A stretch of 64,000 nt of DNA from Sindora glabra (taxonomy: Eukaryota > Streptophyta > Magnoliopsida > Fabales > Fabaceae): NCBI GenBank assembly GCA_020226215.1, contig CM035232.1:16528316-16592315 (forward strand). The letters are read 5' to 3'. This document shows positions 1 through 12,176 of the stretch, piece by piece. The notes below the pieces were generated by a model. The model worked only from the letters and a program-made list of their open reading frames with translations, was not told the DNA's origin and ran no database searches. The stretch's first letter is position 1; the number at the start of each line of letters is the position of its first letter. Made by a program: the position numbers and the translations under genes.

Positions 1-1480
1 TATAGCCTTCAAAAATTATCAATGAACTATAGTTAAAACCATCATATGTTTTGTTATTATCTTCTTGACCCCATACAAAAAGCAGAGCTTCACTTCAAAA
101 ATTATGAATGGGGTGAATTTTACAACAGATGACCTCTTAAATGTATGCGCTAAAATTTTTCTAATCATTGTTAGAAAATAAGATGGCAACAGGACATAGA
201 ATGAAACCAAGAAAGCACAACTCCATCAAATCCTACACTACTAACATCTCAGCCAGACAAATAGAAAGCACAAAGTTCCAACATACTAGTGATGGCTAAG
301 AAACCTATTTCAACATTCTCTCAAAAATAGGACTAACCTTGTTAATTAAATCGATCCTAAACATTGCAAGAGGTGGAGTAAACATGAGTGTTATTTGAGC
401 TAGATATGCTATAAGATGAAACTGACAGGCTACAGATCAAGTTGACTTACTGGGACTCACTGGAGTGTAGCAGCTAACACCATCACGCCAGCAGGTTGAG
501 GTTGAAATTAGCCCTAATTGTTTGATCAATTGCTGACTCCTAGGCAACAAGCAAGAGACCTAAACCCACACCCTGCAGTTGAATATTATGGTAACTTTGT
601 TATCTTAAATACTTTAAATTGTTTTCAATGCAAAAGAAAATTTTATATATCAGTGGCATCCAATTACGGTCAGACAGTGCCACCTTTTTTATCACATCAT
701 CATGCATTATCTGGATTGTTGTGCACTTATGTTTCATGCTGAGCTAATTCATTGACTTGTCACTGGAAGAAGGGATAATAGGTTGACCTCTTGCACCACC
801 TAAGGACTTGCATTATTGACAATCCAAAGCTACCGCTCAAACACTACTAGTTACCAAAGCTATATGAGAATCCTATCACTCTGTCAGGTTTCAAAATGCT
901 ACGAGTTACATCTTATGTACAGGGAATTGAAATTGAAATAGCCACACTTTTTACTGGTCTTCCAATAATTTCTCCTAACATAGAAAGACATTAGAAAAGA
1001 ACATCACAGTATACTAAGTGGCTTTTAAAGATTGCATTTTATGGTCCAATTTAACTTCAGTAACTTCAGCTGAAAAGGGTGCTAAATGGCAACACCAGGA
1101 ATGCAACAAAACTAAAACTGCAACAACTAGAACGCATTGAAACAAACAAACCTTACAGATTTGAGCTAAGACTTACGAAACTAGAGTCCCAACAGAAAAA
1201 AGGTTTAATGCATGCCATCATCGTACAGAGTAAAACTTGGGCTCAAATTTAGTTTCACCCAGACAAGTACAAGTAGAAAGAAATTTCCACGCAGTTCATA
1301 AGCTTTATCTCAGTGTTTTTAATTTAGGTTGAAATTTGCAGCAGATAATGCATTGAGATAAAATCCATTCCTATGAAATCCTAACCTAAACCCCCCTCCT
1401 CTCTTCCAAAATTTTACCTTAAGTCCTTCAGAGAAATAAAGGCAGGGCACAAAACAGGTATCACCATCTGACTGCATTAC
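1..1480 (-). other. Probable intron 2 of the UBP22-like gene, running off the left edge
   Basis: The stretch follows a clear 5' splice site (CAAG|gtaatg on the minus strand, junction at 1481/1480). I searched it by eye on the minus strand for the downstream half of the protease (the zinc-ribbon cysteine pairs and the His box) and found no matching exon. The short ORFs here, including 518-742 (+) and 19-210 (-), have no family likeness. The simplest reading is an intron longer than 1.48 kb with the remaining exons outside the window. Loss of the 3' half cannot be excluded. Confidence 0.55.
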
Positions 1481-2825
1481 CTTGACTATGGGGCTTGCGC
1501 CGATCTTTTTCCACCTTTTCGTGGATCCCGTCAAGCATGGAAATGAAAAATTCATGTGCATCCTGTTGTTCATAACTTGCTAGATTCGCTGCATGTTGCC
1601 ACCAACTGAACCAAAACAACAGTAAAGCATTATTAAATAAAAGAAAAAATTCTGAGCTTCTAGAACAGAAATTACTAGAACAGGAATTACTAATCACTAA
1701 ATATATACACACAGAAAAACACATATAAAACCAGCATCAAATATTATACCTTCAAGGCAAAGCCTAACAACCAATACATCAAAAGAACCTCACTAATCTA
1801 TGAGGCAAGTTATACAAGTTTTTTTTTTTTTCATTTTTTTTCCAAACCCCATGAAATTACTGAGTAGCCCCAACCTCTCACTACATTTACTTCAAAATTT
1901 ATAATTCAATCTTCACATAAGGACAGCGTATAGTTCAGTATAACGATACGAACCTGTGTAAGAACTTTGCGGGGCTGAAAGGCATACGATCTCCCGAATA
2001 TACTGCTGAAAACATCGCATCCATGTCACAAGCTAAGCAAATTTTCTTATTCCCGTTGCCGCCATCATCGTCACTGGTGCTTCTCTTACCCACATTGCCA
2101 GCATTGCTCTTTTTCTGACAAAAGTAACGGTTATGCCTATCGCTCAGAAAGTAATTCCTCAATGGCGGCGTGTGAAGCAACGCCTGCAACACCGAATTCA
2201 TGAAGCAAGTACTACCCAAGTTGTTTAAACCACGCAATCCCGAAGGCAAATCCGAAGAAGAATTCAAACTATCCAACGGGCTCGAACCATTCCCCATCAA
2301 AACCCGCTCGCGCAGATCCGGTGTCCACGGCCGATAATCCACTCTGCGACGCTTTCGCAAGTTTTCTGGCTGGGGCGATGGAATCGACGAAGATCCGCCA
2401 AGCGTCGAAGCACTGGTCTGAGCCAAAACCACTGCAGCATCGAAATCGCGATCGTAAACCTGGTCGCGGCACACACAACAGAAGAGCTCGGCGCGATCAA
2501 CGTCCACGGCTATCTCGTGACCCGGCGGCATTGATTCGGCATGCGCTGCCGCGTGGGATGCTCCAGTCTGCGCGTGACAGGACACGGCGGCGCAAGTCAT
2601 ACATGCGAATAGGCGGGAACGAGCCGAGTCCCCACAAACGGCGCACCGCGGTACCTCCTCCGGATCGCGGCAGATCGATGCACGTCCGCTGGGGGGCTTG
2701 ACCCGAAGGCAATCCTGTAAGGCCCGAAATGACTTGGAGCCGTTGCGAGAACGGAAATCGGCCAAGTGGGGACAAGGCTGAGGCAGAAGCTGCCCGCTTA
2801 TTCGGTGACTGATCTTCGACGACAT
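1481..2825 (-). CDS. UBP22: Ubiquitin C-terminal hydrolase, UBP22-like (5' exons only)
   Basis: This is the N-terminal half of a ubiquitin-specific protease like plant UBP22 (yeast Ubp8 type), the family that removes ubiquitin from histone H2B in the SAGA deubiquitinase module in the nucleus. Exon 1 is 1954-2825 and exon 2 is 1481-1605. The junction keeps frame (phase 2) across CACAG|gttcgt and ttcag|TTGG. Counting from the upstream in-frame ATG at 2867, a ZnF-UBP zinc finger fills about residues 32-140 (CPH, CAVC, CMTC, CHAQ, CCVC). A basic stretch RKRRR lies near 171. The Cys box [16 protein letters not shown] places the catalytic Cys at about 221. Exon 2 gives [20 protein letters not shown], the QQDAHEF motif of USPs. 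I prefer the ATG at 2825 because family members begin close to the zinc finger, but 2867 is possible. Exon 1 is much richer in GC than its surroundings. The His box is not in the window. Confidence 0.88.
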
Positions 2826-3800
2826 GATCGATGATGGTGGCGATGAAGATGACTGAGATAATGTCAAGGTTGATGGTGATAACCCTAGGCTTCAAGATCA
2901 TAAGATTCATCGATCGGAAAAATCAACGGCCTAGATTTGGAAAATGTGAGGGAAACACCATGGGTGTTGATGAGGATCAAGATCCAGCAAACTCGTCTCC
3001 TTGCATTCCTAGTTAAGTCTTCAGTTTTGTGTTCAGCCTCTGATCAGTTCTCACTTCTAAGAACTTCAAGACTCGTTTTCCATTGAGAAATAATATTCCA
3101 AAAATCAAAATCTAGTAATTTTTTCTTAGATTTTGGATTGATGATTTTGATCCAAACGAACGGAAGAAGCATGCAAAATTATGTTTTTTTTCTTTTTCTT
3201 TTTAATATTTTATGAAATAACTGTGAAAGTCGGAGCAGAAGAAGCAGGGCAGGATGTCGACCTTTGGTCCTTCTGGAGTGGATACAGTGAAAGGCTAAAG
3301 TGGATTGCTAAAAAATAGAGAAGACAATTAAAGGATTGGATTAAACTATATTATCCTTGTAGTCTCCTTAAGGCTTTGATGGGACTAAAGATGATGTTTT
3401 GGGCTGTCTTAGTTATGGCCCATCAAGCTTGTGACTTGGTTGGCGACGGCACTGAATTTTTTAGTCATCATAGCAAAAAACCCACGGATAATAGAAATGT
3501 GAGTGGGAATTAAATTATATTATCTTTATTTATTAAACTGAATTTTATAAATTTAGCTTATAATTTTATATTTCATAATAATTTTTAATTTATATTTAAA
3601 ATTTAATTTTAAGTAGTATTTTTAATCTATATAATATTATTAATAAAATCATTAAAACGATAAATTTGCAAATTGAAGTAAGATTTGTAAAAAGTGAATC
3701 TCTACCTATACATGTGAATCTAATGCATCAAATTCACTTGCTCTCCAATCCACGTGGACACCAAGTGAATGGGGTTGGATGGTATACAAATTGATTAATG
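2826..3800. other. Upstream region of the UBP22-like gene
   Basis: The first ~150 bases probably hold the 5' leader and promoter of the minus-strand UBP22-like gene. The rest becomes steadily AT-rich and shows no ORF with family likeness. The 61-codon plus-strand ORF at 2831-3016 overlaps the leader and looks accidental. Confidence 0.4.
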
Positions 3801-4264
3801 TTCTTTTTTATTAAGTATTCATTTTCATTTTTTAAATATAAATATAATATCAAATTAGTCTCTATTTAATTATATCACTCAATTTAGTACCTAATAGATT
3901 TAATTCGGTTTAGTGTCATCTCACATACATTTAAAGTGATCCCTTCACCAAATATTAAATATTCATTTTGATCCTTTAAAAATAGACTTAGTATCAATTT
4001 ATTCCCTGTTTAATTGTTATTCAATTTAGTCCCTCATAAATTTAGTTTAGTTTAATATCATCCTTCCATCAAATTCAAATTTTATCTCATTTTTTCTTTA
4101 TCAAACCTAATAACATGTTCCTACTTTCTTAATGAAAAATTATCAATGAATAGGCTATAACGGAGAAAGCAAAACCAATTTTGTAATGATTTTTAGTTTT
4201 CAACATCCTTATATTTAAATCAAAGAGACTAGATATTATAATTAATCAATAATATTACAAAAAA

Positions 4265-4855
4265 ATAAAAATATAATTGTTGTGATTATTTTAAAAATTA
4301 GTTTATCTTATTCAATGCTAAAATATGGCTTCAATGGAGAAATTTTCCTTAAGTTATATAGACTCATGTAGGGTTAATGTATAAATGGCAGTGAATAAAA
4401 GTTAGGACTTTAGTTTTTTTTTTTAAATTCTAGCATGCAATTAAAAAAAAGTTCCACAATGGATTACATATTATCATATTAATAGAACAACTTGAAAAAT
4501 CGTTAACAAAGTTAATAGAACTTGTAGCAATGTAATTCACTGTGAAACTTGAAACACCTCTGGCAAACTTTGTTATCTCTATTAATGGTGTTCCAAGTTA
4601 TTTTGTTAATGCGATAGTATGTAATCCATTGTGAAACTTGTTTTTGTATTTTTTTTCTTAATTAAATAGTGGAATTAAAAAAAAAACTAATGTCCTATCT
4701 TTTATTTGTTATTATTTGTGCATCAACCTTATGTGAGGTTAAGAACCTTTGTACTTGAGATGAATTTCTCCATTAAAACTACCTTTTAGTATGGAATAAG
4801 ATAAATTAATTTTTAAAATAATCACAATAGTCACCTTTTTTATGATTTGTTTAGT
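4265..4855. repeat. Long imperfect hairpin inside the foldback element
   Basis: The left stem (about 4,278-4,345, 'gtgattattttaaaaatta') matches the reverse complement of the right stem (about 4,758-4,845, 'taatttttaaaataatcac'). The pairing continues inward: 'tggattacatattatc' near 4,460 pairs with 'gatagtatgtaatcca' near 4,611-4,626. The whole could fold into a stem of some 250 bp with a short loop. It looks like a MITE or foldback insertion nested in the larger element. There is no coding content. Confidence 0.5.
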
Positions 4856-6766
4856 TGCGACTATCATAATTCCCGTTATTGGTTATCACCTGCCTTATTC
4901 ACTTAGTTTTAGTATCATCACATGAGACAATTAATTTGTTTGTGACTTATAAAGCAATTAACAAATTATTATTGCTTTTATATCTGCCAAACTAATATTT
5001 ATAATGGAGTTAGATTCATATATATTCTTTATTTACAAATATCTTAAAAAGCCCCCATTTACAATCATTTTATTTTCATCTTCTAATTATGGTTATGCTC
5101 TATAAATCTACCTTTAGGTAATCGTAGAACTTCTCTTTGATCACTGAAATCATTTAAAAGAAAAACAATAAGAGTCGTGATCTTAATAAGCAGATAATTT
5201 ACTTACTAATAATTACACAAACTTATAGTTATAAATATTTACTTATAATACATGCATAAAGTATTTAAAATTCACTAGTATTAAGCATTTCACCTATCAA
5301 AATGAATAAAAGTAATTTTGCCTTATATCTCTTAACATCACACAACTTTGTCCCTTTAGACATTGTGTTCCCTGTATAGTAATCACTCACAAGATTCAAA
5401 CTCTAGTGTAATCAATTCAGTTCATTCATTCAATACAAATTTCTAATTTCATACTTCAACCATTCATAATTATTTTTTACATTCATCAAAATTAACTACA
5501 ATAAAACTAATCAAAGAACAAAAACACATACCTTTTTTTCAGTTCAACTAATTTTAATGTTACATTCACTGTCATTTTCATGAATACACAATCATTTGCA
5601 TTTTCTCATCATTATCAACTTTCCTTACTGAAAAAATTTGTTATAGACTTTTCTATAATAGAGTTAATTCAAATAGTACAACCAATATTCCACTTTAAGT
5701 TTTATTAGAATCTCTATGTACATGTCATTTTGTCTTTAGAATCATCATATTTAAAAGCTTGAAGATGAATTGAATAAGAAAATGGGATACTTGAGTATAA
5801 GACTCAAATACAGGTTATTCAAAACTAGCACTTGAGTGCCATACTTGAATATTAAAAGGCAATAACTTAAGGATATTTAGTACATAAGTATGTACTTAAC
5901 TATTGCCTTGTTTGTATTGCCCATAAGGCAGTACTTGAGTATCAAATTTTTCATATTTCAATCCAAAAATGTAGAAATCCTAGCTCCATCACCCTAAATT
6001 TCACTATGTAACTTGTAAATGCATACAAATCTAGTTTCTTACCACATATGTTAGCATTTCTAACTTTACCTAGCCTAGACTAACCTTCAATTTATTATTT
6101 CAACTTAATTCACCAATCAACTTTAACTAACAACAACAAACTCAAATTCAAAATAAAACTATGAAATTGAAGTAAGTATATTATCTATTTACCTTAATCG
6201 AAGAAGAGAATGATAATGAAGTCAACTTATATAAGTTTTAAATCCTATTACATCAAGAATAAAGTTACATTTTAGAAATCCCCAATTAAATTTACATTGA
6301 CTTTCTACATTTGCTAATTTGGACAAAATCGTACCTTACCAAATAGAAAAAAAACTAATTGGAATCTTCTATTTCCTTTTTACTTGCACTTGTATTAACT
6401 TGGTTACGAAAAGTTTATGAACAAAAGATAAGTAAAGGAAAGGGAAAGGGTAATTTGTGGTGGTGAGGAAAGAAATGGAGTAATAAAATTGATTGGCAAA
6501 TTTTTAATTAATAAGGACAACAATGGAATTTTAGGATATCATTAAAGGTATTTTTGAAAATATTTCCTTTTTCCTTCTAAACGTTCCATTTCAACTATAA
6601 TTTTACACAATATTATAATTAATTATATTGCACTTATTTTTGTATTTAGACTCCATTTTTTTATAACCTTTTACTATCTTAAACCTTTTCATAATTTTTC
6701 TCCTTATTGGTATATTTATTGGGTTATCATTTTATTAGGTTATCATGAGTTTATAAATAATAATAA

Positions 6767-6970
6767 ATGAAAAAAATAATTCTTAAATTTATGATTATCC
6801 ATTCCCTTGATTTTTTCATCAATGGTTTTGATAATGTACTTTATTCTTTAAAGTGTATTTTTCACTTTAGAAGAGTCAAATCCAAAACTCATAACTTTCG
6901 CCCTACTTTTTTCATCATAACGTATTCCAGTGATATATTTTTTATCAAGAAAAGAGAAATATACTATTAA
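6767..6970 (+). other. Small ORF of 67 codons, probably accidental
   Basis: It is rich in Phe, Ile and Lys, as AT-rich noncoding DNA tends to give, and lies inside the foldback-like element. No motif or signal supports it as a gene. Confidence 0.1.
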
Positions 6971-7512
6971 GTTTGATAAAAAAAATAAGATAAAAATTGA
7001 AATTGAATTTAAATTTAGTGGCAAGATGAAATTAAACTAAATTAAATCTATAAAAGATTAAATTGAGTGATACAATTAAATAGAGATTAAATTAATATTA
7101 AGTCCATCTTTAAAAATCCAAAATGAGTATGTAGTTTTTAATGGAATGATGACTTTAAATTTATAAGGGATGACGTTAGACTAAACTAAATTTATGAGAG
7201 AATAAATTAAGTGACACAATTAAATAAGAATCAAATTAATACTAAGTCCATTTTTGAAAGGCCAAAATGAGTTTTTAATCTTTTTTTTTTAACATTTTTG
7301 CCTTGAAAGTAAACTAATGCATTACACAAATTTTCACCCAACCAATCTAATATTCATTCTCAAATCCAATTCTTTATCTTTTAAATTAACTCAACCTAAA
7401 TAATTTTTTTATACAAAATAAATTATTTATAAGTTAATGATTATATTTCTAAATTAATAATTTTAAAGTTAATTAATTTTTTTATAATAGTAGGAGTGAT
7501 AATTCATTTAAT

Positions 7513-8943
7513 TGTAATAACTAAATATTTTGAGTTATTAAATAAATAAAACTATTAGATAAAAATATGAAAATATTACAAATGTATTCTAATATAAATT
7601 TTTTCAAAGAAATTAAATAAATAATTTTTCAACACATTTGAAATTTTCATAATAGGAGAAGCGTAAAATTGAAAAAAATATTATAATGGCAAATGTGTAA
7701 ATTTTTATAAAATAGAGGGGCAAAATTGAAAATTAATTTATGAAGACAAGTATGTAAATTTTTCAAAATAGGAGGGGCAAAATTAAAAAATAAAAATAAT
7801 TTTTTAAAAAAATTAGAATTTATTTAATTAAAATAATATTTTAATAGGAATGGCGATGTTGTCACCACCATTCCCATCTTATAAATAAGGGGAAGGGGTG
7901 TGTGGCCTTACAGCCATAAGCAGAAAGAAAGCAAGGAAGGCAAGGAAAAAAAAAACAAGGAAGAGAAAGAAAGAAAGAGAAAAAGGAAGAAGAAAGAGAA
8001 AAAAATAGAAAGAGAGGTATCTTGGAGAGGATTGAAGTAAGTTCTATTTACCTAATTTTAATTTAATTTTTATTTTAATTTTATGCAATAATTTATATAG
8101 TTTAAAAAAATTATGCAATAATTTATAGTAATTATGTTTAAAATTAAATCATTCCAATTTAGGCTTAAATTTTGTTTAGAAAAAATTACAGAAAATAGGA
8201 AATAAGGATTATAGTTTTAGAATTTTCATTTAATATTATTACTAGTGTTGTAAATAAAAGAATTAGCAATATAATTACAAAATTAATTGTTGAATGTGAT
8301 AAATAAATAATTTATGATTGAAATTGCTCATATGATTATTTTATGCTTATGCATAGGAAACTGTGGATTTCTTCAAAATTATAGAATATGGTTATATTTA
8401 AATTATAAAAAAAATTTCGTGAGAGGTATGTTAACCATACCTTAACCCCTTAAAGGAGCGGCCTTATAAAAAGGGCAAATTTTATGAGGGAGCATTATAT
8501 TGTAGAAAGGGATAAAGCTGGGACGTGAGGGACAAGGCTGAAATGAGAGGCACAAGGTGGAACCTATATCTTTCCACCATTCCCATTTACATAATAAATA
8601 TTAAAAGTATGTTAAATTTGTATTCAGTTAAATTAATAAAGTTAGATTATATTGATAAAGAATTATTGTTAGTTATATATTTATGAGAAAAATGATAAAT
8701 TCTTTATAGAGTTATTTTAGAAATTATAATGTTAAGAGGTTCACTAAGTATTTAAAATACTAATTCTATTATTGTTTTAAATTTCTTTACATGTGGATTC
8801 CCAAATCGTATGTGATTATTGGTATACCATATATTTTGAATTGTTAGATATTTAGAGTACAATATTTTAGTAATGGAACGCTACCTAATGTTTATATGAG
8901 TTATGAAAAAGTAGTTTTATTTTGATCTGTAAATATAACTAAT

Positions 8944-8995
<52 letters not shown>

Positions 8996-9122
8996 ATTTA
9001 TTACTATTATTGTGTTTAGTTAGAAATAAGAGAAAAGTAGAAAAAGGCTTATGGATATATCATAGGATTATGATATATTCACACTGGTCACGATTTCCAA
9101 TTTAAAAATTTGGGTCGTGACA
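7513..9122 (+). repeat. 5' LTR of the gypsy-type element
   Basis: It is 1,610 bp long and direct-repeated at 12177-13739. A TATAAATA box lies at about 7880-7887, followed by a purine-rich (gaaaga)n leader and a splice-donor-like 'gaagtaagttc' near 8,035. A (TA)n tract at about 8947-8992 lies about 130 bp before the LTR end. Confidence 0.88.
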
Positions 9123-9126
9123 ATTG

Positions 9127-9138
9127 TGGTATCAGAGC
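9127..9138 (+). promoter_or_regulatory. Primer-binding site (initiator Met-tRNA)
   Basis: TGGTATCAGAGC lies 4 bases after the 5' LTR end. This is the usual plant LTR-element match to the 3' end of initiator Met-tRNA. Confidence 0.85.
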
Positions 9139-9436
9139 ATGGTTCTGGGTTTTCCCAATCATGGTATATTTCAAAATTCCCAATGCTTGAATAGTATAAG
9201 TTATATGTTATTCTTCCCTTTGTGTGCTATAAGAATATGGTTGAACATGAGGGAATTGGATTTGCTAGTGAGCAGTTTGTATGCAGTAGACTATTAATAG
9301 ATTAATTGAAATAATGGGTACAAATAAAGATAAAAAGACAAATAAAAGTGAAAAAGTCGAGAATCATAATTATATGAAAAATAAAGTTAGATAGCCTATC
9401 CTAATATCCCTTGCCAATAAATTACAAATCGTCTAT

Positions 9437-10255
9437 GAATTCTTGAAACGTAAGCCACTAAGATACGATGGCATTGATCTTTCTGTCAACCCATACCAAT
9501 TCCTTGGACAAATTGAGAAAATTGGAAGAATGTTGGGCTGTTCAAAAATTATACTAATTGAACTAGTGGGCTATCAATTAGATGATATAGCCTATTATTG
9601 GTACATGTAACATACTCCTCCCCTCACTTAGGAACAATTCTATAATGACTTGATGGATTGATTTTTGCCGCTAAGCATTCAAGAAGTTAAAGCCAAAGAA
9701 TTTAAGCGCCTCACTCTAGGAAATATGACTATTCCAAAATATGATGCTCAATTTATACAACTCTTGAGATATGCTACTTATTTGATACCTACTAAAAAAA
9801 CTAAAGTCAAAAGATTTGTTAATGGAGTCCAAAACTACTACTTTGATCGCGTGGTTGTTACTGAGGCAACTAACTATTGGCAAGCACTGAACCAAGCAAT
9901 TAGGACAGAGATTCATCTACAAGAAAAAGAGGAAAAAAAAGAATCCTCATGTAAAAAGAAAAGCATATTTGAAAATAGGAGTAGTAAAAAGATTAAGGGA
10001 GTTGCGTTAACTTCCAATATACTATCTAGGAGCATTGGAGAATGATTTGTTAGAAGATCTCAAAGTCAACAGAATTTTCAAAGTAAAAGTGGTGGAAGCA
10101 AACCAGGATTTTCGAGAGTAGGCAACCAGAGTGTATCATCCCTTTTTTAGTAGAGAGAAAGTTTCCCTTATTACCAATAATGCAAGAGAATTCATCCAGG
10201 AATATGCATAATTTGTTTTCAATGTGGGAAACTAGGACATTGAGCTAAAGAATGC
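9437..10255 (+). pseudogene. Gypsy-type gag, broken
   Basis: The reading frame shows gag-like text from about 9,440 (KPLRYDG, then IEKIGRMLGCS) with in-frame stops near 9,608 and 9,630. An open stretch follows at 9665-10045, with the pattern EFKRLTLGNMTIPKYDAQFI typical of plant Ty3/gypsy gag. A CCHC zinc knuckle lies at 10214-10255 (CFQC..LGH..KEC, spacing C-2-C-4-H-4-C), but a stop codon falls directly after its histidine. Gag would package element RNA; this copy cannot make a full protein. Confidence 0.75.
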
Positions 10256-10376
10256 ATGTCTAGAGTGACCAACAACAATAACCAAGCAACATCAAATATA
10301 AAATTAGCAAAAACACTAGTAACACCTGATAAAAAGAATAAAAAACAAGACACTACGGGATCGCAAGTATAAGTGT

Positions 10377-10625
10377 TTGCTATCACACAAGAAAAGGAAG
10401 AAAATATCTAATAAAGTAGTGACAAGTATGTTATTAATTAAAGGACAAGATGCTAGTGCCTTATTTGATCCTGGTGCTACGCATTCTTTTATGTCTCATA
10501 ATCTAGCAAAAAAAATACCTAAACTAATGCACCCCTTAGAGCAAATGATGATAGTATCTACTCCCATAGGAAAGGAATTAATTGCTAGAAATGGTAGAGA
10601 TAATTGCACTATAGTTATAAACTAA
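10377..10625 (+). pseudogene. Retropepsin fragment of the gypsy-type element
   Basis: Residues 27-37 read SALFDPGATHS, the active-site loop of a retropepsin. The usual DSGA is DPGA, so the Ser/Thr beside the catalytic Asp is replaced by Pro. The ORF ends after 82 codons. Text resembling the rest of a protease continues in broken form to about 10,720 ('DIILGMDWL'-like region with stops). Not functional. Confidence 0.6.
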
Positions 10626-10899
10626 CACCCTACTAAGATTAACTTAGTGGTAATAGAGATAGAAGATTATGACATCATTTAGGGATGGATTGGCTTTCAA
10701 AATACCATGCTAAAATAAATTGTTAGCATAAAGTAATAACTCTCGAACCTAGTAAAGGTGTGGAAATAACTTTTTAAGGAGAAAGAAAAATAATAATCTC
10801 ACTTATTATAACCTAGACTAAGGTGCAAAAATTAATGAATAAAGAGTGTCAAGTATGGCTAGTGGCCTTAAGTGAAAAAGAAAAATAAGAGATTAAGTT

Positions 10900-12176
10900 A
10901 TTGAAATTCATAATTGAGAATGGGTGGTCATGAATTATTTTTAAAACAAGTGCCGAGAGCATTAGATTCTTTTTTTTTTGTTTCATTTTTCTATTTTATT
11001 TTATTCCTTTACCTTCACAAATCTTTACCATCCAATCACCTTTCTTCCTTTCTCACTATGGAATTTCCTTATCTCTCCCATTGCTTGATCTCTTTATATC
11101 TCTCCTAATTCGGCTCTTTCATTACCATTCCAATACATCTTGCCGGCCTTTATCATTGATTTATTTGTAGGTTTCCCATCATTATTTCTTTACTTTATAT
11201 AAGCTTCCATTGCCCGAGTTCTTTATTTCTCTCTAGTTTCTTAGTTCCTTCTGCTTTTGATTTAAACCATTAGGCCTTGTTTCGCACCAATATGAAAAAA
11301 GACATATTGTAATGTGGAAATTGTATGTTTTGATTATTATATTCCAAACTGTAGTTTTCTTATGTATAGTAATTTGTGATCCATGGCAACATAAGTGTTA
11401 CCAATAGTTAGGATTAGATCAACGGAGAATGCTTTACCTCTTTCTTCAAATATGGTTTATGAATCCTTGTTTTGTGAATGATCAGGTAGCATTGGTTGTT
11501 GCATTAATTGTAATCGTACTACTGCTATTCTTGACTTTTGTTATGAAAAACTAGTAACCAGATAACACCTCAAGTGAAATAATTAGGCAATGTTAATTAT
11601 CATAGTAATTTATGTAGTTTGCCATCGGGCAATTATGAATATAACTATTGATTGTAAATATTATGGGATGATCAAATGAAATGGAAAAATAATTATAGTT
11701 TGGATAAAGCTTAGTTCAAGGCTTGTTTGTTTGAACTTTTGCTGAAATCCTTGGTTAGGAATTATTGATTGTGATTAGTTGCCAAAATATGTTTTAAAAT
11801 TATAATAAATGATTAATGCTGGTATAAACAGCATTTCTTATGTGATTGATTAAGAGATAGGAAACAAAATATAAGTTAAAAATTGCATGATGTATCATAA
11901 GTGGTGTTCAAAGCACCTGTTGTGTTTAATGTTTCCAAATATGTTGACAATTAAAAGAGCATATTGCTTAAGTTTGATGAAAAGTGATTTACTGGATTAT
12001 TTAAATATTGAAAGTTCATGTGATTATGTTTAAATTATGTAATATATGAAATCCTATAGAATGGTTCAATTCATATGATGACACATAGAATTGATACACA
12101 AGCTATTAACAATCCTATGCAATCATACTCATACTGTTGAAAATTCAAGGATGAATTTTAATTAAGGAAGAAAACT
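10900..12176. other. Unexplained noncoding segment where pol should be
   Basis: Between the protease remnant and the 3' LTR there are about 1.28 kb with no RT, RNase H or integrase likeness. It starts with a pyrimidine-rich run (about 10,970-11,280) that looks like a plant leader or intron, and then becomes ordinary AT-rich sequence. It may be captured host DNA or remains of another insertion. Confidence 0.45.

Larger units (their letters stand above)
3800..7290. mobile_element. Foldback-like element with long inverted ends
   Basis: A stretch at about 3,800-4,080 reappears inverted at about 7,000-7,290. Both arms carry the phrase family 'ttcattttggat..', 'ctctatttaattgtatcactcaattta', 'catcatt..'. 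Each arm contains two imperfect direct copies of a ~125 bp unit (for example 3,843-3,960 and 3,970-4,080; 7,020-7,130 and 7,150-7,280). The interior of about 2.9 kb is AT-rich and has no coding likeness. This architecture fits a foldback element or a non-autonomous transposon with long inverted ends. I could not find a convincing target-site duplication, so the outer limits are approximate. Confidence 0.5.

Noticed and set aside
2321..2701. 126-codon plus-strand ORF
   Set aside because: Antisense shadow of the GC-rich UBP22-like exon 1, which has clear domain motifs on the minus strand.
2269..2910. Other minus-strand ORFs in the same region
   Set aside because: Alternative frames over the UBP22-like exon 1 without domain likeness.
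8947..8992. CRISPR-like or satellite array
   Set aside because: Only simple TA repeats are present; no spaced repeats occur anywhere in the window.
10914..11108. 64-codon plus-strand ORF with hydrophobic text
   Set aside because: Product of a pyrimidine-rich noncoding run inside the gypsy-type element.
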